From contig JBAYNS010000054.1 in assembly GCA_041678625.1 (NCBI GenBank), positions 1 to 7,506 of the forward strand: DNA of 7,506 nt, read 5' to 3'. The notes beneath the pieces are model-generated. The model was not told the DNA's origin, searched no databases, and was given only the letters and a program-made list of their open reading frames with translations. Below are positions 5,739 to 7,506 of this stretch, one piece after another; within the stretch, counting starts at the first letter, position 1; each line of letters begins with the position of its first letter. The DNA comes from JBAYNS01 sp041678625. GTDB lineage: Bacteria > Patescibacteriota > Gracilibacteria > Peribacterales > Peribacteraceae. The translations under genes and the position numbers were made by a program.

Positions 5739-6614
5739 TTAGCTATCCTTCTCCCACGCATGGATGACCAGATCGAGGTAATACCATCCGGGTGCAGAGC
5801 CGGGGCGTATGTGCATCTCATGCACTGTGAAAAACGGTGTCGGCCAAACGCGCTGTTCCAGGAGTAGTCGACCAAAATCGCCACCAAAAATCCTGCGTGC
5901 ATCGCGCAGGAGAGAATTTTGTAGGACACTCTGGAAAATGCGTTCGAAGAGAGGGCTTGTGAGCGAACGATGTACTTGTTCTTCGTATCCTTTGGAATCC
6001 TGCGCATAGCGCAGGAGATCCAGAGAGAGGAATTGCTCCAGAGCAATGATGCCCGCTGGATTCTCTTCTTCTGTGCCACTGAACAACAGTTCTACCTCAT
6101 CTGCCGTTAACGCATCGCTCACGGTAAGCAACCCCGATAGTCGTGTAAGGAGGAGAATCTGCTCAACACCTTCCTGATGAGCTGTAAATGCAACGCGAAC
6201 TGGATGGATATGTAAGCCATTGGAATCTATTTGCTCCTCATCATCAATTTGAATGTCAGACATCTTTGCCAGAAGTTTTTGCTGTGTAAGTGTATCGGAT
6301 AGAAGATCAAAAAGAGCAATGACCCGATCATAATCCAGTTCCTGTGGAAGAACATACGCATCGAGTTTTTCTCCCAGCGACCCTACTGTCACCGCAGATT
6401 GTAATTGAGAGAGCTCTACCTGAGCCTGCAAGGTTGTTTCACGCCGCTCGAGCTGGGCCAGTTGAGCGACCAGAGGAACAGAGATATTGCGCACCTGTTG
6501 AACGACTCGTACATGATCCAGAAGTAACATGGCAGCACACGCAAGGCACACACTCCCTGCAAGCAGGAGCCAGCCGGAATGCACACGCCGCATGATGGAT
6601 ACAAAATGTTTCAC
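5739..6614 (-). CDS. PilO-like inner-membrane protein (putative type IV pilus alignment subcomplex)
   Basis: 291 aa from GTG 6614, whose TG overlaps the TGA of the upstream gene; ATG 6593 is an alternative start. One membrane helix (~15-33, WLLLAGSVCLACAAMLLL) follows a short basic N-terminus. A short coiled coil comes next (~48-72, LVAQLAQLERRETTLQAQVE), then an extracytoplasmic alpha/beta domain. YDRVIALFDLLSDTLTQQKL (~95-114) plus HPVRVAFTAHQEGVEQILLL (~137-156) and LLTVSDA reproduce the PilO pattern: helix, strand, 'v.f...G....i..ll..l...l.v....'. The C-terminal ~110 residues (FLSLDLLRYAQDS onward) are an extra region I cannot assign. In known systems PilO pairs with PilN to link the cytoplasmic PilM ring to the secretin or pilus. 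The preceding gene is PilN-like, which supports the call. I rely on architecture and pattern, so the assignment is moderate. Stop TAA; no terminator before infC. Confidence 0.7.
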   Translation of the reverse strand: MKHFVSIMRRVHSGWLLLAGSVCLACAAMLLLDHVRVVQQVRNISVPLVAQLAQLERRETTLQAQVELSQLQSAVTVGSLGEKLDAYVLPQELDYDRVIALFDLLSDTLTQQKLLAKMSDIQIDDEEQIDSNGLHIHPVRVAFTAHQEGVEQILLLTRLSGLLTVSDALTADEVELLFSGTEEENPAGIIALEQFLSLDLLRYAQDSKGYEEQVHRSLTSPLFERIFQSVLQNSLLRDARRIFGGDFGRLLLEQRVWPTPFFTVHEMHIRPGSAPGWYYLDLVIHAWEKDS

Positions 6615-7216
6615 AAGAGGCGAAGATGGAGAACAAAAGGCGAATGGTAGCCAAACGTTTCCTGAAAAACGCGGGTGAATCGAGGCGGTTCTACATCGGC
6701 AATTGCTGGCAGATTTTTCAGAGCATCTACGTACTGCGCCAGAACAGTCATGCTCCGTGATCCGACATTGCGTATGTCGCCTTCCAGGATAAGAACGTAC
6801 TCAGAAGGCTGATATTGCAAAGAGGAGAGATGCACAACATCTTTCTGATCGGCAACCAGATTTGCGGCAGCCGATTCAATCTGAGTAAACACATCGTACG
6901 CGGAAAACCGAGCGAACTTCTCTTCTTTGATCGTGCCATAGAGCCCCTGGCGCAGAGGAGTGACCAGCTGTCGGCGCTGTTCCTCCAGATCCGTCACCGC
7001 TGCAGTGAGTTCATGAACATGCTGCTGAAGCTGCAAAGTGTCTCTGTTCTGTCCTGCAACATTCACCTCGGTGAGTCGGGGGAGAAGAAGCGTGTAGGAA
7101 GTCACCAGAAAACCAAGGAGCACTGCGGCAAAAATGAAGAACGGCAGTGCAACACGCCGGAGAATTGCTCCGAATGACGGTCTCATCGCCAGGGTTTTGA
7201 ACATGGTGTCTGTCAT
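6611..7216 (-). CDS. PilN-like inner-membrane protein (putative type IV pilus alignment subcomplex)
   Basis: 201 aa. A cytoplasmic N-terminus of ~22 residues (basic, RPSFGAILRR) precedes one membrane helix (~23-45, ALPFFIFAAVLLGFLVTSYT) and a coiled coil (~55-86, LQLQQHVHELTAAVTDLEEQ). The alpha/beta domain reads YDVFTQIESAAANLVADQ (~107-124), VLILEGDIRN (~141-150) and VLAQYVDALKNLPAIADVEP (~158-177). The last run resembles the PilN 'l.i.G.......l..f...L...p....v' pattern. It overlaps the PilO-like gene by 4 nt (6611-6614), the same order as pilN-pilO, but pilM is not upstream: prfB lies divergently there. ATG 7216 is preferred; ATG 7204 is possible. A perfect TATAAT lies 16 nt upstream of ATG 7216, so the mRNA would be nearly leaderless. 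It could also be a GspL/GspM-like type II secretion component. Confidence 0.7.
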   Translation of the reverse strand: MTDTMFKTLAMRPSFGAILRRVALPFFIFAAVLLGFLVTSYTLLLPRLTEVNVAGQNRDTLQLQQHVHELTAAVTDLEEQRRQLVTPLRQGLYGTIKEEKFARFSAYDVFTQIESAAANLVADQKDVVHLSSLQYQPSEYVLILEGDIRNVGSRSMTVLAQYVDALKNLPAIADVEPPRFTRVFQETFGYHSPFVLHLRLL

Positions 7217-7231
7217 GGGTGTTTTCGTTTA

Positions 7232-7237
7232 ATTATA
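7232..7237 (-). promoter_or_regulatory. Promoter -10 box for the PilN/PilO-like gene pair
   Basis: On the minus strand a perfect TATAAT at 7237-7232 precedes the ATG at 7216. At 17 nt spacing the -35 is only TGGTTA (7260-7255), a poor match. The predicted start near 7225 leaves roughly 8 nt of leader and no room for a ribosome binding site at ATG 7216. Confidence 0.5.
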
Positions 7238-7383
7238 GCGCAAATCGCCGTTTGTAACCATTGGCCGTAGTTGCATTATCAAACAAATGTTTTATGAAAA
7301 CATTAATGAGGCGGATTTCCCATTGGCAATGCATCCTGATATTCTGCTTCTACTCAACTCTTTACGTCATTTCCCCCTTCTCT

Positions 7384-7506
7384 GTGGAGGAACTTCTCAA
7401 TAAGCTCCGGGAGCTGCAATCCGCTGTAAACACAGGGAAGGACTCTCTTTGACGCACGTGGCGTTCCTCAGCGCATCGCAGAGCTGGAAGAGCAATCCAA
7501 TGATCC
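7384..7506 (+). CDS. prfB: Peptide chain release factor 2 (RF2), 5' part, with programmed +1 frameshift
   Basis: RF2 ends translation at UGA and UAA. Only the N-terminal coiled-coil domain is in the window; the gene runs off the right edge. Frame 1 reads VEELLNKLRELQSAV..GKDSL and stops at TGA 7450-7452. Shifting +1 at CTT TGA C gives DARGVPQRIAELEEQSND (7451-7504), with bases CC beginning a Pro. This continues the RF2 N-terminus (compare 'L(D)..AKK.R..EL...NDP.FW' after the shift). With start GTG 7384, 22 codons precede the TGA, close to the 25 of E. coli. In-frame ATGs at 7294 and 7306 exist but would add a hydrophobic stretch foreign to RF2. No Shine-Dalgarno precedes GTG. The coding parts are 7384-7449 joined to 7451-7506. 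High UGA-decoding RF2 favours termination at codon 23; low RF2 favours the frameshift, so the gene is autoregulated. Confidence 0.9.
7435..7453 (+). promoter_or_regulatory. prfB programmed +1 ribosomal frameshift site
   Basis: The sequence is GGG AAG GAC TCT CTT TGA C. The slippery CTT followed by TGA and C is the canonical RF2 shift site, and TGA before C is a poor termination context. AAGGA (7438-7442) aligns with the position of the E. coli stimulatory Shine-Dalgarno (AGG GGG TAT CTT TGA C). It is one of the few anti-SD-complementary sequences near a gene in this window. Confidence 0.9.

Noticed and set aside
5730..5741. AGAGCTCT palindrome next to the stop of the PilO-like gene as a terminator
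   Set aside because: No loop and no T-run; just a short restriction-site-like palindrome.
7271..7298. TTGCAT-16-TATGAA as a prfB promoter
   Set aside because: Only 3/6 and 4/6 matches to consensus hexamers; too weak to list as a feature.
7258..7327. CCATTGGC repeated at 7258-7265 and 7320-7327 in the prfB upstream region
   Set aside because: An isolated 8-mer pair without dyad symmetry across the whole unit or fixed relation to a promoter; chance cannot be excluded.
7294..7383. Open frame upstream of the RF2 start encoding a basic, then hydrophobic, segment (MKTLMRRIS... ILIFCFYSTLYVIS) that would give a membrane-anchored RF2
   Set aside because: RF2 is cytosolic and family length fits GTG 7384. 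The hydrophobic run is what T-rich intergenic DNA often encodes, and no RBS supports ATG 7294 or 7306. Alignment of relatives would decide.

Overview
The window reads as a bacterial chromosome segment of moderate GC, densely coding, with short gaps and no mobile element, CRISPR array, tRNA or rRNA that I can see. TGA ends three of the genes, and the last gene is a release factor 2 with an in-frame TGA in a classic +1 frameshift site. UGA is therefore a stop here, which excludes the UGA=Gly code of Gracilibacteria/Absconditabacteria. A V/A-type ATPase, near-absence of Shine-Dalgarno sequences, compact proteins and unfamiliar small membrane proteins would suit a Patescibacteria/CPR lineage (for example the Peregrinibacteria/Peribacteria branch). 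That placement is a low-confidence impression.

Plus strand, 1-4334: the distal part of a V/A-type ATPase operon. Catalytic subunit A is cut by the left edge. Non-catalytic subunit B, a five-helix membrane protein, rotor subunit D and a small hydrophobic protein of unknown function follow. A-B-D is the usual order, but B and D are normally adjacent. Here a protein resembling the YciC / DUF975 / GPDPase-membrane-domain group lies between them and probably uses a non-standard start codon.

Minus strand, 4421-5561 (transcribed right to left): the conserved translation cluster infC-rpmI-rplT (IF-3, L35, L20). A promoter-like sequence lies upstream of infC, with a 12-bp palindrome over its candidate -35. 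A second promoter with a perfect TATACT box lies just upstream of rpmI.

Minus strand, 5739-7216: two genes overlapping by 4 nt, each encoding one N-terminal membrane helix, a coiled coil and a periplasmic-type alpha/beta domain. This is the architecture of the type IV pilus inner-membrane pair PilN/PilO. A perfect TATAAT box sits just upstream of the first gene. Divergent from it, the 5' end of prfB enters at the right edge.

Other non-coding features: an AT-rich repeat related to TCACTATTCATTTTTCA lies in the A-B gap and again between the convergent genes at 4335-4420. A pair of related dyads precedes and overlaps the start of the small membrane protein gene. The most interesting points are the membrane protein inserted in the ATPase operon, the cluster of likely non-AUG or SD-less starts, and the operator-like dyads.
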